A stretch of 39,658 bases of DNA from Chloroflexota bacterium (GTDB lineage: Bacteria; Chloroflexota; Dehalococcoidia; SM23-28-2; JACOUE01), in contig JACOUE010000030.1 of NCBI GenBank assembly GCA_016178045.1, positions 1 to 39,658 of the forward strand, given 5' to 3'. This document shows, in pieces, positions 7,706-15,424 of this stretch. Each line of letters begins with the position of its first letter. Positions within the stretch are counted from its first letter, which is position 1. Under the pieces are notes generated by a model. That model did no database searches. It saw only the letters and a program-made list of their open reading frames with translations, and was not told where the DNA came from. Both the position numbers and the translations under genes were made by a program.

Positions 7706-8356
7706 ATGCGCGGTCGCCGCGGCCCTTTCATCACCCTGGAGGGCGGCGAGGGCTCGGGTAAGTCGGTGCAGGTGGAGGCGCTGGGCCAGCTTCTCGCCGA
7801 GGCCGGCCAGCCGGCCCTGCTCACCCGCGAGCCCGCGGGGACGGACCTCGGGCGCTTCCTCTGGAGCCTGTTTCAGTCGGGCGAAGGACGCGAGCCCATA
7901 GCGATGACGCCCGTCGCCGAGCTGTTCCTCTTCGAGGCGGCGCGGGCCCAGCACGTCGAGGACGCGGTCCGCCCGGCGCTGGAGGAGGGTAGAGTCGTCC
8001 TGTGCGAGCGCTTCACGGATTCGACCCTGGCCTACCAGGGGTACGGTCGGGGTCTGAGCCTGGACTACATCCGGGCGGCCAACCACATGGCCAGCGGGGG
8101 CCTGGCCCCTGACCTGACCCTCCTGCTGGACGTGCCACCAGAGGTGGGCCTCAGCCGCGCGGGCAACCGTTCCGGCGGGAGGGACGACCGCATCGGGCAG
8201 GAGGACGCGGAGTTCCACAGCCGCGTGCGGGAGGGGTTCCTGGCGCTGGCGCGGCGGGAGCCGGAGCGGTTCTTCGTGGTGGACGCTACGAAGCCGGCCG
8301 ATGAGGTAACCCAGCGCTGCTGGGAGCAGGTGCGGCGGCTGCTGGACCGGTTATGA
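7706..8356 (+). CDS. tmk: Thymidylate kinase
   Basis: The enzyme phosphorylates dTMP to dTDP in dTTP synthesis. The 216-residue product carries the P-loop GGEGSGKS (13-20), TREPAGTDLG, the nucleotide-binding ERFTDSTLAYQGYGRGL (the DR-Y motif appears here as ER-F), and the lid segment NRSGGRDDRIGQEDAEFHSRV. Length and order are normal for Tmk. It is the last gene of the pdxS-to-tmk cluster. The 215 bases that follow contain no gene that I can support. Confidence 0.93.
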   Translation: MRGRRGPFITLEGGEGSGKSVQVEALGQLLAEAGQPALLTREPAGTDLGRFLWSLFQSGEGREPIAMTPVAELFLFEAARAQHVEDAVRPALEEGRVVLCERFTDSTLAYQGYGRGLSLDYIRAANHMASGGLAPDLTLLLDVPPEVGLSRAGNRSGGRDDRIGQEDAEFHSRVREGFLALARREPERFFVVDATKPADEVTQRCWEQVRRLLDRL

Positions 8357-8571
8357 GATGCTGGGAGGGGGTATCAGGCCCAGAAAACGATGAGGCCGCT
8401 CCGACTTACACGGAACAGCCTCTTTCGCCCGCACCCTCCCCTGAGCCTGCCACCCGTGACTCGGGTAGAGCAACCGCTCTAATTTCCCTCACATTCTCGA
8501 ACCATTAACGAGCCTCGTCAAGCCTCATCCGCTATTTAAGCACGACATAATCTTTTCCTATTTGCATCGCC

Positions 8572-8601
8572 TTGCTGCCAATACGGCGTCAATGCTAGGA
8601 T
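8572..8601 (+). promoter_or_regulatory. Probable sigma-70-type promoter for thrB-lysC
   Basis: TTGCTG (8572-8577) and TAGGAT (8596-8601) are 18 bases apart, which would start transcription near 8608, only a few bases before ATG 8616. The upstream noncoding stretch 8357-8571 is AT-richer than its neighbours and holds no RNA gene I could fold convincingly. Confidence 0.45.
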
Positions 8602-8615
8602 GGGGCCACGAACGT

Positions 8616-9497
8616 ATGTCCGCTAATCGCGTCACGGTAAGGGTGCCGGCCACCAGCGCCAACCTGGGGCCCGGGTTCGACTGCCTCGGCCTAGCCCTGG
8701 ACATCTGGGGCACCATTACCCTATCGACCTCGCCCAAGCCCCTGCCGGCCAGCGACGACCCGCTGGCGGCGATGGCGGTGCAGGCGGCGCGGCGGCTGTT
8801 CCAGCGCCTGGGCAACGAGCCGCCGGGCCTTTCGGCCAGCTACGACGGCGGGGTGCCGGTGGCGCGGGGCCTGGGGGCCAGCGCCATCGCCCGCGCGGGC
8901 GGGCTGCTGGCGGCCAACGCCATCCTCGATGAGCCGCTGGGCCGCGAGGATCTGCTGACCGCGGGCGCCCAGCTGGAGGGCCACGCCGACAACATGGCCC
9001 CCGCCCTCTTCGGCGGCCTCCAGGTCGCCGCCATCGACGGCGAGGCCGTCCTCCACGTGGGCCTCCCCCTGCCCGACGGGCTCAAGGCCGTCCTCTTCGT
9101 CCCCGACAAGCCGATGGCGACACGGGAGAGCCGGGGCGTCCTCCCCGACTCCGTCCCCCGCGCCGACGCCGTCCACAACGTCGGCCGGGCGGCGCTGCTG
9201 GTGGCGGCGCTGGCGGCGGGACGGCTGGACGTCCTGGACGCCGCCACCCAGGACCGCCTGCACCAGCCGGCCCGCTCCCGGCTGATGCCCGCCATGTACC
9301 CGCTGTTCGAGGCGGCGCGCGGGGCCGGCGCCCTCTGCGCCTACCTGTCCGGCGGCGGCTCCACCGTGTGCGCCCTCACGCGGCAGAACGAGCAGGCCGT
9401 AGCCGACGCCATGGCCGAGGCGGCGCGCCAGCGGGGCCTGACGGGAAAAGCGATGATCGCGGCGCTGACCGATAGGGGCGCGGAGGTCGCGGCCTGA
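8616..9497 (+). CDS. thrB: Homoserine kinase
   Basis: ThrB phosphorylates L-homoserine on the way to threonine. ATG 8616 is chosen because the family N-terminus, VTVRVPATSANLGPGFDCLG, begins five residues later; the in-frame TTG at 8562 only adds unrelated sequence. The product has 293 residues, normal for this GHMP kinase. Motif 2 reads PVARGLGASAIARAG, where most homologues have GLGSSAA, so one serine of the phosphate loop is alanine. Motif 3 is LCAYLSGGGSTVCAL. The stop overlaps the lysC start by one base (TGATG at 9495-9499), so the two are translationally coupled. Confidence 0.93.
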   Translation: MSANRVTVRVPATSANLGPGFDCLGLALDIWGTITLSTSPKPLPASDDPLAAMAVQAARRLFQRLGNEPPGLSASYDGGVPVARGLGASAIARAGGLLAANAILDEPLGREDLLTAGAQLEGHADNMAPALFGGLQVAAIDGEAVLHVGLPLPDGLKAVLFVPDKPMATRESRGVLPDSVPRADAVHNVGRAALLVAALAAGRLDVLDAATQDRLHQPARSRLMPAMYPLFEAARGAGALCAYLSGGGSTVCALTRQNEQAVADAMAEAARQRGLTGKAMIAALTDRGAEVAA

Positions 9498-10741
9498 TGG
9501 CGCTCGTGGTGCAGAAGTACGGCGGCTCCTCGGTCGGCGACGCCAACCGGATCAAGCAGGTAGCGCGCCGCATCGCCCAGCGCCGGGAGGCCGGCGACGA
9601 CCTCGTCGTCGTGGTCTCAGCCATGGGCGACACCACGGACGAGCTGATCGCCCTGGCGGAGCAGATCACCGGCGAGCCGGAGGCCCGCGAGCTGGACCTC
9701 CTCCTCTCCACCGGGGAGATCGTCTCGAGCACCCTGGTCTCGATGGCGCTGAAGCACCTGGGCCAGCCTGCCGTCGCTCTTTCCGGGGCGCAGGCGGGCA
9801 TCGGCACGGACCGGCGCTACGGCCGCGCCCGCATCCTGAAGGTGGACCCGCAGCGCCTGCGGCGGGAGCTGGACGAAGGTAAGATCGTCATCGTCGCCGG
9901 GTTCCAGGGGATAACGGAGGAGATGGACATCACCACCCTGGGCCGCGGCGGCTCGGACACCACCGCCGTCGCTATCGCCGCCGCCCTGGGGGCGGAACGG
10001 TGCGAGATCTACACCGACGTCGACGGCATATACACGGCGGACCCCCGCATCGAGCCGCGGCCCAGCAAGCTACCGGAGATCCGCTACGAGGAGATGCTGG
10101 AGCTGGCCAGCTACGGGGCGAAGGTCATGCACCCGCGGGCGGTGGAGCTGGGGGCAGTGTACAAGGTCCGCATCCTAGTGGCGTCCAGCTTCAACGACTC
10201 GCCCGGCACCCTTATCCATTCGACAAGCTCAGGACAGGTCCATGGAGGCAGTCCCATGATGGAGCAGCGCAACAAGGTAATGGGCATCGCCTGCGACGCC
10301 GACGTCGGCCGCATCACGGTCCGCGGCGTGCCCGACCGCCCGGGCATCGCGACCACGATCTTCGAGCCGCTGGCGGAGGCGGGCATCAGCGTCGACACGA
10401 TCGTCCAGAACGCCAGCGTGGAGCGCCTGACCGACCTCACCTTCACCGTGGCTAAGGCGGACCTGAAGCGGGCGGTGGAGATCGTGAAGCCGGTGGCGCA
10501 GTCCATCGGCGCCCCGGAGGTGCTGGCGGACACGGGGCTGGCGAAGGTGAGCGTGGTGGGCGCCGGGATGCAGAGCGGCCCGGGCTACGCAGCGCGAATG
10601 TTTCGCACCCTCTTCCAGGAGGGGATCAACATCGAGCTCATCACCACGAGCGAGATCCGGATCACCTGCATCATCGACGAGGGGCGGACGGAAGACGCGG
10701 TGCGGGCGCTGCACCTGGCGTTCGAGCTGGAGGAGGCGTAG
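9497..10741 (+). CDS. lysC: Aspartate kinase
   Basis: LysC makes aspartyl phosphate, the first step to lysine, threonine and methionine. The 414-residue product has the KYGGSSVGD motif at residue 7, the kinase core (STGEIVS, GRGGSDTTAVAIAAALGAERCEIYTDVDG) and two C-terminal ACT domains (from about residue 265, including ITVRGVPDRPGIA and VSVVGAGM). These normally bind lysine or threonine for feedback control. About seven residues (STSSGQV near 241-247), between the kinase domain and the first ACT domain, come from an interspersed repeat at 10219-10238. They sit in the linker, so the enzyme is probably still functional. Coupling with thrB fits shared aspartate-pathway control. Confidence 0.95.
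   Translation: MALVVQKYGGSSVGDANRIKQVARRIAQRREAGDDLVVVVSAMGDTTDELIALAEQITGEPEARELDLLLSTGEIVSSTLVSMALKHLGQPAVALSGAQAGIGTDRRYGRARILKVDPQRLRRELDEGKIVIVAGFQGITEEMDITTLGRGGSDTTAVAIAAALGAERCEIYTDVDGIYTADPRIEPRPSKLPEIRYEEMLELASYGAKVMHPRAVELGAVYKVRILVASSFNDSPGTLIHSTSSGQVHGGSPMMEQRNKVMGIACDADVGRITVRGVPDRPGIATTIFEPLAEAGISVDTIVQNASVERLTDLTFTVAKADLKRAVEIVKPVAQSIGAPEVLADTGLAKVSVVGAGMQSGPGYAARMFRTLFQEGINIELITTSEIRITCIIDEGRTEDAVRALHLAFELEEA
10219..10238 (+). repeat. TTCGACAAGCTCAGGACAGG repeat inside lysC
   Basis: This 20-base copy is read in frame in lysC as STSSGQ. It belongs to the same family as the repeats at 3483-3505 (minus strand) and 20451-20472. The insertion falls in the linker between the kinase and ACT domains. 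Confidence 0.75.
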
Positions 10742-10752
10742 GCCCCTCTGCC

Positions 10753-10815
10753 GAGATTCTTCGCTTCGCTCAGAATGACAGGGGAGGGCTGCCCGCCGGC
10801 AGGCGCGGGATGACA
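10753..10815 (+). repeat. GATTCTTCGCTTCGCTCAGAATGACA-type repeat with adjacent GCCGGC palindrome
   Basis: The first part (10753-10780) matches the flanks of the repeat at 4463-4515. The second part (about 10789-10815) has a TGCCCGCCGGCAGGC core and ends in GGGATGACAGG, like a shortened second copy. The pair fills the gap between the convergent ends of lysC and the thrombospondin-type protein gene. Confidence 0.65.
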
Positions 10816-10838
10816 GGCAGTAACCCGGTGAGGGGCGT

Positions 10839-12032
10839 TTAGTTCGCGCGGCCGCTGACGCGACCCCGGCGAAGGGCGAGGAACGCCCCGGATACGGCGA
10901 GCAGGCCACCCACGCTGATCAGGCCCAGGGCCAGCAGGTTCGGGCCGTTGCCGCTACCCGCGAACTGTGCCCCCGCCGTCGGGAGCGACGCCGGGCTGGT
11001 CTCCGGCGAGTCAGAAGCCTCGAGGACGTCGGGCGAACCGCCGCCGTCGTCGACCGAAGCGAAGACCGTGTAGACGACGTCGTCGTCACCGCCGCCCTCT
11101 GACCCACGCGGCGCTGCCTCCGCTACCCCCGCGTCACAGCCAGGGTCCTCCCCGTCAATCAGGCTGTCGCCGTCGTTGTCGATTCCATCCTCGCATGTCT
11201 CGAAGAAGGTGCCGTGCTCGGGGGTGCTGGCGGCGTCGTTGGGGTCGGACCCGAAGGCGGTCTCGTCGGCGTCGTAGAAGCCGTCGCCGTCGCTGTCCAC
11301 GCAGGCGTCGCCCACGCCGTCGTTGTCGCTGTCGGTCTGGTCGGGGTTGTAGACGTCGGGACAGTTGTCCGTGTCGTCGGGGACAAAGTCGCCGTCGGCG
11401 TCGGGGGCGCAGCCGGGGTCGTCGGCGTCCACCACGCCGTCGCCGTCGTTGTCCAGCGTGTCGTCGCAGGTCTCCGGGAACCAGCTGTGCTCGGGGGTGC
11501 TGGCGGCGTCGAAGGGATCGGAGCCGAGCAGCTCCTCCAGCTTGTCCTCGAACCCGTCGTTGTCGGCGTCGAAGTCGCAGAGGTCGCCGACGCCGTCACC
11601 GTCGCTGTCGGCCTGGTCGGGGTTGTGGTCGTAGGGGCAGTTGTCCTGGACGTCGGGAGTGCCGTCCTCGTCCGAGTCGAGCGTGCAGCCGGCGTCGTCC
11701 ATGTCCGTCGCGCCGTCGCCGTCGTTGTCCAGCGTGTCAGCGCAGGTCTCGGGGAGAAAGGCGTGCTCGGGGGTGCTGGCGGCATCAAGGGGATCGGACC
11801 CGAAGGCGATCTCGTCGGCATCGTAGAAGCCGTCGCTGTCGCTATCGACGTCGCCGCAGACCTCCTCGGGAGGACAGGGCTCCGGCTCAACGCAGGTCTC
11901 CTCGGGCGGACAGGAAGGGTCTTCGCCGCCGCCGCCTCCCTCTTCGTCCGCCGCGGCGGTGCCTGCCGCCAAGGCCAGGGCCAGAAAAAGGAAGAGAGCC
12001 ACTATCAGGGGCCGCCAGGTCCGCGTGAGCAT
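10839..12032 (-). CDS. Surface protein with thrombospondin type 3 calcium-binding repeats and LPTAG-like C-terminal anchor
   Basis: The product has 397 residues. A signal peptide (about 1-28, ending GTAAADEE) is followed by a Cys/Pro/Glu-rich spacer. Acidic repeats such as DSDSDGFYDADE, DNDGDGATDMDDAGC, DSDEDGTPDVQDNCP and DSDGDGVGDLC match thrombospondin type 3 or EF-hand-like calcium loops. A larger unit containing GSDPxDAASTPEH recurs three times. The C-terminus has LPTAG (350-354), a hydrophobic helix (about 365-386) and an Arg-rich tail. This layout matches a sortase sorting signal, although the fourth residue is Ala and not Thr. GGGGAGG lies eight bases before ATG 12032. The protein is probably displayed on the cell surface and stabilised by calcium; its ligand is unknown. 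No sortase gene is in the window. Confidence 0.75.
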   Translation of the reverse strand: MLTRTWRPLIVALFLFLALALAAGTAAADEEGGGGGEDPSCPPEETCVEPEPCPPEEVCGDVDSDSDGFYDADEIAFGSDPLDAASTPEHAFLPETCADTLDNDGDGATDMDDAGCTLDSDEDGTPDVQDNCPYDHNPDQADSDGDGVGDLCDFDADNDGFEDKLEELLGSDPFDAASTPEHSWFPETCDDTLDNDGDGVVDADDPGCAPDADGDFVPDDTDNCPDVYNPDQTDSDNDGVGDACVDSDGDGFYDADETAFGSDPNDAASTPEHGTFFETCEDGIDNDGDSLIDGEDPGCDAGVAEAAPRGSEGGGDDDVVYTVFASVDDGGGSPDVLEASDSPETSPASLPTAGAQFAGSGNGPNLLALGLISVGGLLAVSGAFLALRRGRVSGRAN

Positions 12033-12108
12033 TTGTTATACCTCCCCGCGCATTCGCTTACCTTTATGACGGCGGCCGGGGAGAAAAAGTTCCCGCAGAA
12101 AGTGGTAA

Positions 12109-12167
12109 GGGCGCCCCACACAGGACGCCCCCATCCAGCCTCAACCTACAGCCCGAAGGAGGTAGGT
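12109..12167 (-). other. Two tandem hairpins upstream of the thrombospondin-type gene
   Basis: Read on the minus strand, ACCTAC and GTAGGT (12167-12162 with 12149-12144) enclose an inner CC-TTCG-GG hairpin. After a short gap an 8-base stem (12130-12123 with 12116-12109) closes a 6-base loop. No good U-tract follows at once. They could be a terminator region for the nifU-like gene or a structured leader of the downstream gene. I could not match them to a known riboswitch. The rest of 12033-12271 shows nothing else I can name except an inverted repeat (TTAGCGG/CCGCTAA) directly at the nifU-like stop. Confidence 0.35.
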
Positions 12168-12271
12168 CGCAAGCCCAGCGCTCGACCCTCACTCCTCCCG
12201 TAAACAATAACAGCAAAGTCGTCTTTGTGTTTCAGTTTAGCGGTGCCCTTCTTGGCTTATTATCGGGGCCG

Positions 12272-12496
12272 CTAACCAGGCACTCGCTCTACGCCCTTGA
12301 CCTCGGGGACCTCTTCGAGGATGAGCTTCTCGATGGCGGCCATGAGGGCGTCCGGGGTCATGGTGCAGCCGTCGCAGTAGTCGGCCAGGGCGATGCGGAC
12401 GACGCCTTCGGGGGTGATCTCGGCTACGCGGACGCCGTGCACGGCGGGGCGCACCCGCTGCAGCACCCTCTCGATGCGCTCTCCGGAGATCGCCAC
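12272..12496 (-). CDS. Stand-alone NifU C-terminal domain protein
   Basis: The 74-residue product is essentially one NifU C-terminal (Nfu) domain: IERVLQRVRPAVHGVRVAEI, then the metal-binding DYCDGCTMTPDALMAAIEKLI. The CDGC motif (C-x-x-C) is where Nfu proteins hold a labile Fe-S cluster for transfer to apoproteins. The start is GTG at 12496; a nearby ATG (12504) is in another frame. No clear ribosome site is visible. It lies 43 bases downstream of an LLM oxidoreductase gene on the same strand. Confidence 0.8.
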   Translation of the reverse strand: MAISGERIERVLQRVRPAVHGVRVAEITPEGVVRIALADYCDGCTMTPDALMAAIEKLILEEVPEVKGVERVPG

Positions 12497-12539
12497 GGCG
12501 CCATGTTACCACGCCCGGCGGCGGGCGGGGCAAGGCGGG

Positions 12540-13463
12540 TCAGACGGACGGTTTCAGTTTCGGTAAGACGTCGCGGGCGTAGGCCTCAGCGTGCTGGAGG
12601 AACTCGGCCCAGGGGGCGATGGGCACGAGGATGAAGTGGCGGACGCCGGCCTCGGCGAAGTCGGCAAGGCGGCGGGCGCAGTCCTCCGGGTTGCCCATGA
12701 CGACGTAGCGCTCGACGATGTGCTCGAAGGGCTGGGCGTAGCGCATCTGGAGGTCGGCCGCCGCCGCCTTTTTCGCCTCCTCGTAGGTGTCGGCCAGGCA
12801 GAAGAACTGGTAGAGCGCCGGGACGAGGGCGTCGGGGTCGCGGCCCGCTTCCTGAGCGTATCGGCGGACCTTGGCGAGGCCGTCGCGGTAGCGGTCGGGG
12901 GAGAAGAGGTAGGGCATGTAGCCGTCGCCCAGGCGGCCGGCGCGTCGCATCGCCGCCTCGGACCGGCCGGTGACCCAGATAGGGGGGCCGCCCGCCTGCA
13001 CCGGCTTGGGCGCCAGGGTCACGCCGTCCAGCTGGTAGAAGCGGCCCTGGTGGACGACGTTCTCCTCGGACCAGAGCCGGCGTAGCAGCGGGATCGCCTC
13101 GTTGGCGCGGGGGCCGCGCTCGTTCACCGGCACGCCGCAGGCGGCGTACTCCTTGGGGTACTCGCCGCCGACGCCGATGCCCAGGATGAGGCGGCCGCCG
13201 GAGATGATGTCGACGCTGGCCGCCTCCTTCGCGGCGAGGGCCGGCGGGCGCAGGGGGAGGAGGAAGGCGGCCGTCCCCAGCTTGATGCCGCTGGTGCAGG
13301 CGGCGAAGGCGGCCAGCACCGTCATGGCGTCGAAGGTGGGGCCGTAGAAGAAGATGTGCTCGCCGGTCCAGACGGAGTCGTACCCCATCTCCTCCACCTG
13401 CCGCACCTGCTCCACGCGGGCGACGCCGACGTAGAAGCTGAGCCCGAACTGGAGGTCGCTCAT
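12540..13463 (-). CDS. LLM class flavin/F420-dependent oxidoreductase
   Basis: ATG 13463 is preferred because GGGAGG precedes it by a few bases; an upstream GTG at 13487 lies inside a repeat. The product of about 307 residues has the luciferase-like TIM-barrel signature: VEEMGYDSVWTGEH, IKLGTAAFLLPLRPP, SVDIISGGRLILGIGVGG, PIWVTGRSEAAMRRAGRLGDGYMP. Family members use reduced FMN or F420 to oxidise diverse organic substrates; the substrate cannot be read. It is one of three paralogues within 5 kb and is preceded by a 66-base inverted repeat. It probably shares a transcript with the nifU-like gene. Confidence 0.87.
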   Translation of the reverse strand: MSDLQFGLSFYVGVARVEQVRQVEEMGYDSVWTGEHIFFYGPTFDAMTVLAAFAACTSGIKLGTAAFLLPLRPPALAAKEAASVDIISGGRLILGIGVGGEYPKEYAACGVPVNERGPRANEAIPLLRRLWSEENVVHQGRFYQLDGVTLAPKPVQAGGPPIWVTGRSEAAMRRAGRLGDGYMPYLFSPDRYRDGLAKVRRYAQEAGRDPDALVPALYQFFCLADTYEEAKKAAAADLQMRYAQPFEHIVERYVVMGNPEDCARRLADFAEAGVRHFILVPIAPWAEFLQHAEAYARDVLPKLKPSV

Positions 13464-13483
13464 ACGCCTCCCTGGAGAGTTAG

Positions 13484-13549
13484 CCACAGATGGACACAGA
13501 TAGACTCAGATATCGATTTTATCTGTGACCCATCTGTGTGAATCTGTGG
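13484..13549. repeat. 66-base imperfect inverted repeat of the CCACAGAT family
   Basis: The left arm starts CCACAGATGGACACAGAT at 13484 and the right arm ends ATCTGTGTGAATCTGTGG at 13549. AGATA and TATCT lie inside, around a short central loop at about 13513-13519. The arms match nearly throughout, so a long hairpin can form on either strand between the two LLM genes. The block is related to the single-orientation copy at 4403-4433. It is AT-rich against its neighbours and has no coding sequence I can support. Confidence 0.75.
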
Positions 13550-13569
13550 CAAAGCCGCCGCCGGGCTCA

Positions 13570-14448
13570 TTAGACAAGCGGCACCACTCTGGATGCGAAC
13601 TTCTCGATGCTCTGGAGGAGGCTCGCCTTGTCGGGGGCCATGAACTCGACGAGGACGTACGATACGCCGAGCTCGGCGTGGCGGCGGACGTCCGCGGCCA
13701 CCTCCTCCGGCGAGCCGAACCAGGTGCGCCGCCCCTCCCCCAGCGGCTGGTCGGCCAGCTGGCAGAAGGCGCGGGCGGCGACGGCGGGCGGCTTTTTCCC
13801 CGCCTTCGCGGCGGCCTCTCGCAGGTAGCGCACGCGCTCCTCCAGCACCTCCAGCGGCAGGTACGTCGGGTGCCACACGGATCCGAAGCGGACCGCCCGG
13901 TCCACGCCCTTGTCGCTGACGCCGCCCACCCAGACGGGCGGGTGCGGTTTCTGCACTGGCTTTGGCTCCACCTTAATCGCGTCGAACTTGTAGAAGCGGC
14001 CTTCGAAGCTCGGCACCGCTTCCGTCCAGGCCACGGTTATCACCTCGAGCGCCTCGTCGGTGATGGCGCCGCGCCGCCGGAAGGGGACGCCCAGCGCCTC
14101 GAACTCGCCCTGGGCCCAGCCGACGGCTGCCCCGAACACGACCCGCCCTCCCGACAGCTGGTCGATGGTGGCGACCTCCTTGGCGACGAGGAGGGGGTGG
14201 CGGTAGGGGAGGATGGCACAGCTTATGCCCAGGCGGACGCGGCTGGTTATGCCGGCAAGGTAGGCCAGGACGGCAAACGGCTCCAGGAACGCCTCGCCGA
14301 AGGCCTGCACCAGCGCCTCCGACATGACGATGTGGTCGCTGACCCAGACGGAGTCGAAGCCGGCCCCCTCCGCCGCCCGCGCCGCGCCGGCGGGGATATC
14401 GGGGGAGGCCAGGTGCCGGTAGTGGGGGATGCAAACGCCGTATTGCAC
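13570..14448 (-). CDS. LLM class flavin/F420-dependent oxidoreductase
   Basis: The 292-residue product is another luciferase-like monooxygenase fold protein: MQYGVCIPHYRHLASP, AEGAGFDSVWVSDHIVM, VRLGISCAILPYRHPLLVAKEVATIDQLSGGRVVFGAAVGW and PPVWVGGVSDKGVDRAVRFGSVWHPTY. It differs from its neighbour at 12540-13463 enough to imply a separate substrate rather than a recent duplication. It precedes that gene in the same direction with a 66-base inverted repeat between them. FMN and F420 dependence cannot be told apart from sequence alone. Confidence 0.87.
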   Translation of the reverse strand: MQYGVCIPHYRHLASPDIPAGAARAAEGAGFDSVWVSDHIVMSEALVQAFGEAFLEPFAVLAYLAGITSRVRLGISCAILPYRHPLLVAKEVATIDQLSGGRVVFGAAVGWAQGEFEALGVPFRRRGAITDEALEVITVAWTEAVPSFEGRFYKFDAIKVEPKPVQKPHPPVWVGGVSDKGVDRAVRFGSVWHPTYLPLEVLEERVRYLREAAAKAGKKPPAVAARAFCQLADQPLGEGRRTWFGSPEEVAADVRRHAELGVSYVLVEFMAPDKASLLQSIEKFASRVVPLV

Positions 14449-14509
14449 TCGTGCTACGCGCTATGAGGGCGCTTCGAAAAAGTCGACGGTCTTCTTCAAG
14501 CCGATGGCG

Positions 14510-15298
14510 TCAGGCCAGGAAGGAGAAGGGGAGGCCCCTCGGCACGCTCTTGCGGATGACCCAGGCTATGGCCAGGCCCAGCGCCGCTACGCCGGCGCCG
14601 CCCATCACGTCAAGGAAGTAGTGGTTGGCGGTCATCACCACGCCGAGCAGCGACAGCACGGGCATGACCAGGGCGAGGCCGCGGAGGAGCGGGTTGCGGG
14701 TGCTGGTGATGATGGCGATAGCGACCAGCAGGTCCCAGCCGAAGTGGAGGCTGGGCATCGCCGCGTAGGGGTTCACGATCTGCGGGTTCTGGAAGATGTA
14801 GTACGACTGCACGTCGGGGACGGTATCGGCGAAGCCCAGGCCGGGGAAGAGCCGCGGCGGCGCCAGAGGCACAAGGCCGAAGATGATGAGGCTTATCGCA
14901 CCGGAGATCAGGAAGGCGTTGCGGAAGAAGGCATAGCGCTCGCGCCGCCAGATGAAGATGGCGACGGCGGTGACGATGATGACGGGCAGATGGCCCCAGA
15001 TGTAGACGTAGCTGAACAGGTCAACCAGGAAGTCCTTGGCCAGGATGACGCCCTGGAGATCGGCCTCCCAGAAGATCCCCAATCGCCGCTCGATGGAGAT
15101 CACATCGCGGGCGTTGGCGAAGGCGTCGCCCGTCCGGCCGGTGACCTGCGCCCTGACGAGCTGGTAGAGGAGGTAGGCGGGCACTACCAGGAGGATCTCG
15201 AGGATAAGACGAAACGCCGGCCTCTCGGTGATCCTCTGCCAGGTGGTTAAGAAGCCGGTTTTGGTGGTGGTGCTGGTGGCGAGTTCGACGTTACTCAT
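14510..15298 (-). CDS. PAP2/Aur1-like membrane phosphatase or phosphotransferase
   Basis: The 262-residue product has about six hydrophobic segments. It carries PAP2-superfamily motifs: PLAPPRLFP, AMPSLHFGWDL (S-x-H motif) and TANHYFLDVMGGAG (the catalytic His-Asp motif). This arrangement is typical of the PAP2_3/inositolphosphotransferase subgroup, which acts on lipid phosphates or transfers phospho-head groups at the membrane. The exact lipid is unknown. It is transcribed leftward from a promoter at 15313-15342 that faces the SDR promoter. Confidence 0.82.
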   Translation of the reverse strand: MSNVELATSTTTKTGFLTTWQRITERPAFRLILEILLVVPAYLLYQLVRAQVTGRTGDAFANARDVISIERRLGIFWEADLQGVILAKDFLVDLFSYVYIWGHLPVIIVTAVAIFIWRRERYAFFRNAFLISGAISLIIFGLVPLAPPRLFPGLGFADTVPDVQSYYIFQNPQIVNPYAAMPSLHFGWDLLVAIAIITSTRNPLLRGLALVMPVLSLLGVVMTANHYFLDVMGGAGVAALGLAIAWVIRKSVPRGLPFSFLA

Positions 15299-15312
15299 GA
15301 CCCCAAGGCCCT

Positions 15313-15342
15313 ATCTTATACAACAAGCGGGGCCTCTGCCAA
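15313..15342 (-). promoter_or_regulatory. Promoter for the PAP2-family gene
   Basis: On the minus strand TTGGCA (15342-15337) and TAAGAT (15318-15313) are 18 bases apart, within a TATAAGAT run. The start codon at 15298 is 14 bases downstream of the -10 box, giving a very short leader. Confidence 0.6.
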
Positions 15343-15362
15343 GTTACCGCGGGGAAAATTTG

Positions 15363-15391
15363 TTGCCAGAAGTCTGCCGTTTACGTAAACT
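15363..15391 (+). promoter_or_regulatory. Promoter for the SDR gene
   Basis: TTGCCA (15363-15368) and TAAACT (15386-15391) are separated by 17 bases. A GGGAGAG ribosome site (15414-15420) precedes ATG 15425. This promoter diverges from the PAP2 promoter 20 bases away, so both may answer to one regulator, although I see no clear operator. Confidence 0.6.
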
Positions 15392-15424
15392 TTACCTGCG
15401 TCGATTTCGAGCTGGGAGAGAGTA

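Noticed and set aside
6200-8218. A very long minus-strand open frame across the R3H ATPase and tmk genes
   Set aside because: It is antisense to two clear genes, is rich in Leu/Arg/Gly/His, and matches no family. GC-rich codon use leaves such shadow frames open.
8440-8520. A tRNA-like stretch containing GGTAGAGCAACCGCTCT
   Set aside because: The piece resembles a D-arm and anticodon stem, but no T-arm or acceptor stem can be paired, so a tRNA is not supported.
11030-11960. Tandem DNA repeats in the thrombospondin-type gene as a CRISPR-like or satellite array
   Set aside because: The spacing follows the protein repeats and the frame is kept, so they are simply coding repeats.
12237-12533. 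An open frame of 98 residues overlapping the nifU-like gene
   Set aside because: It begins at an ATG near the GTG start but has Arg/Pro-rich shadow composition; the Nfu motif is in the other frame.
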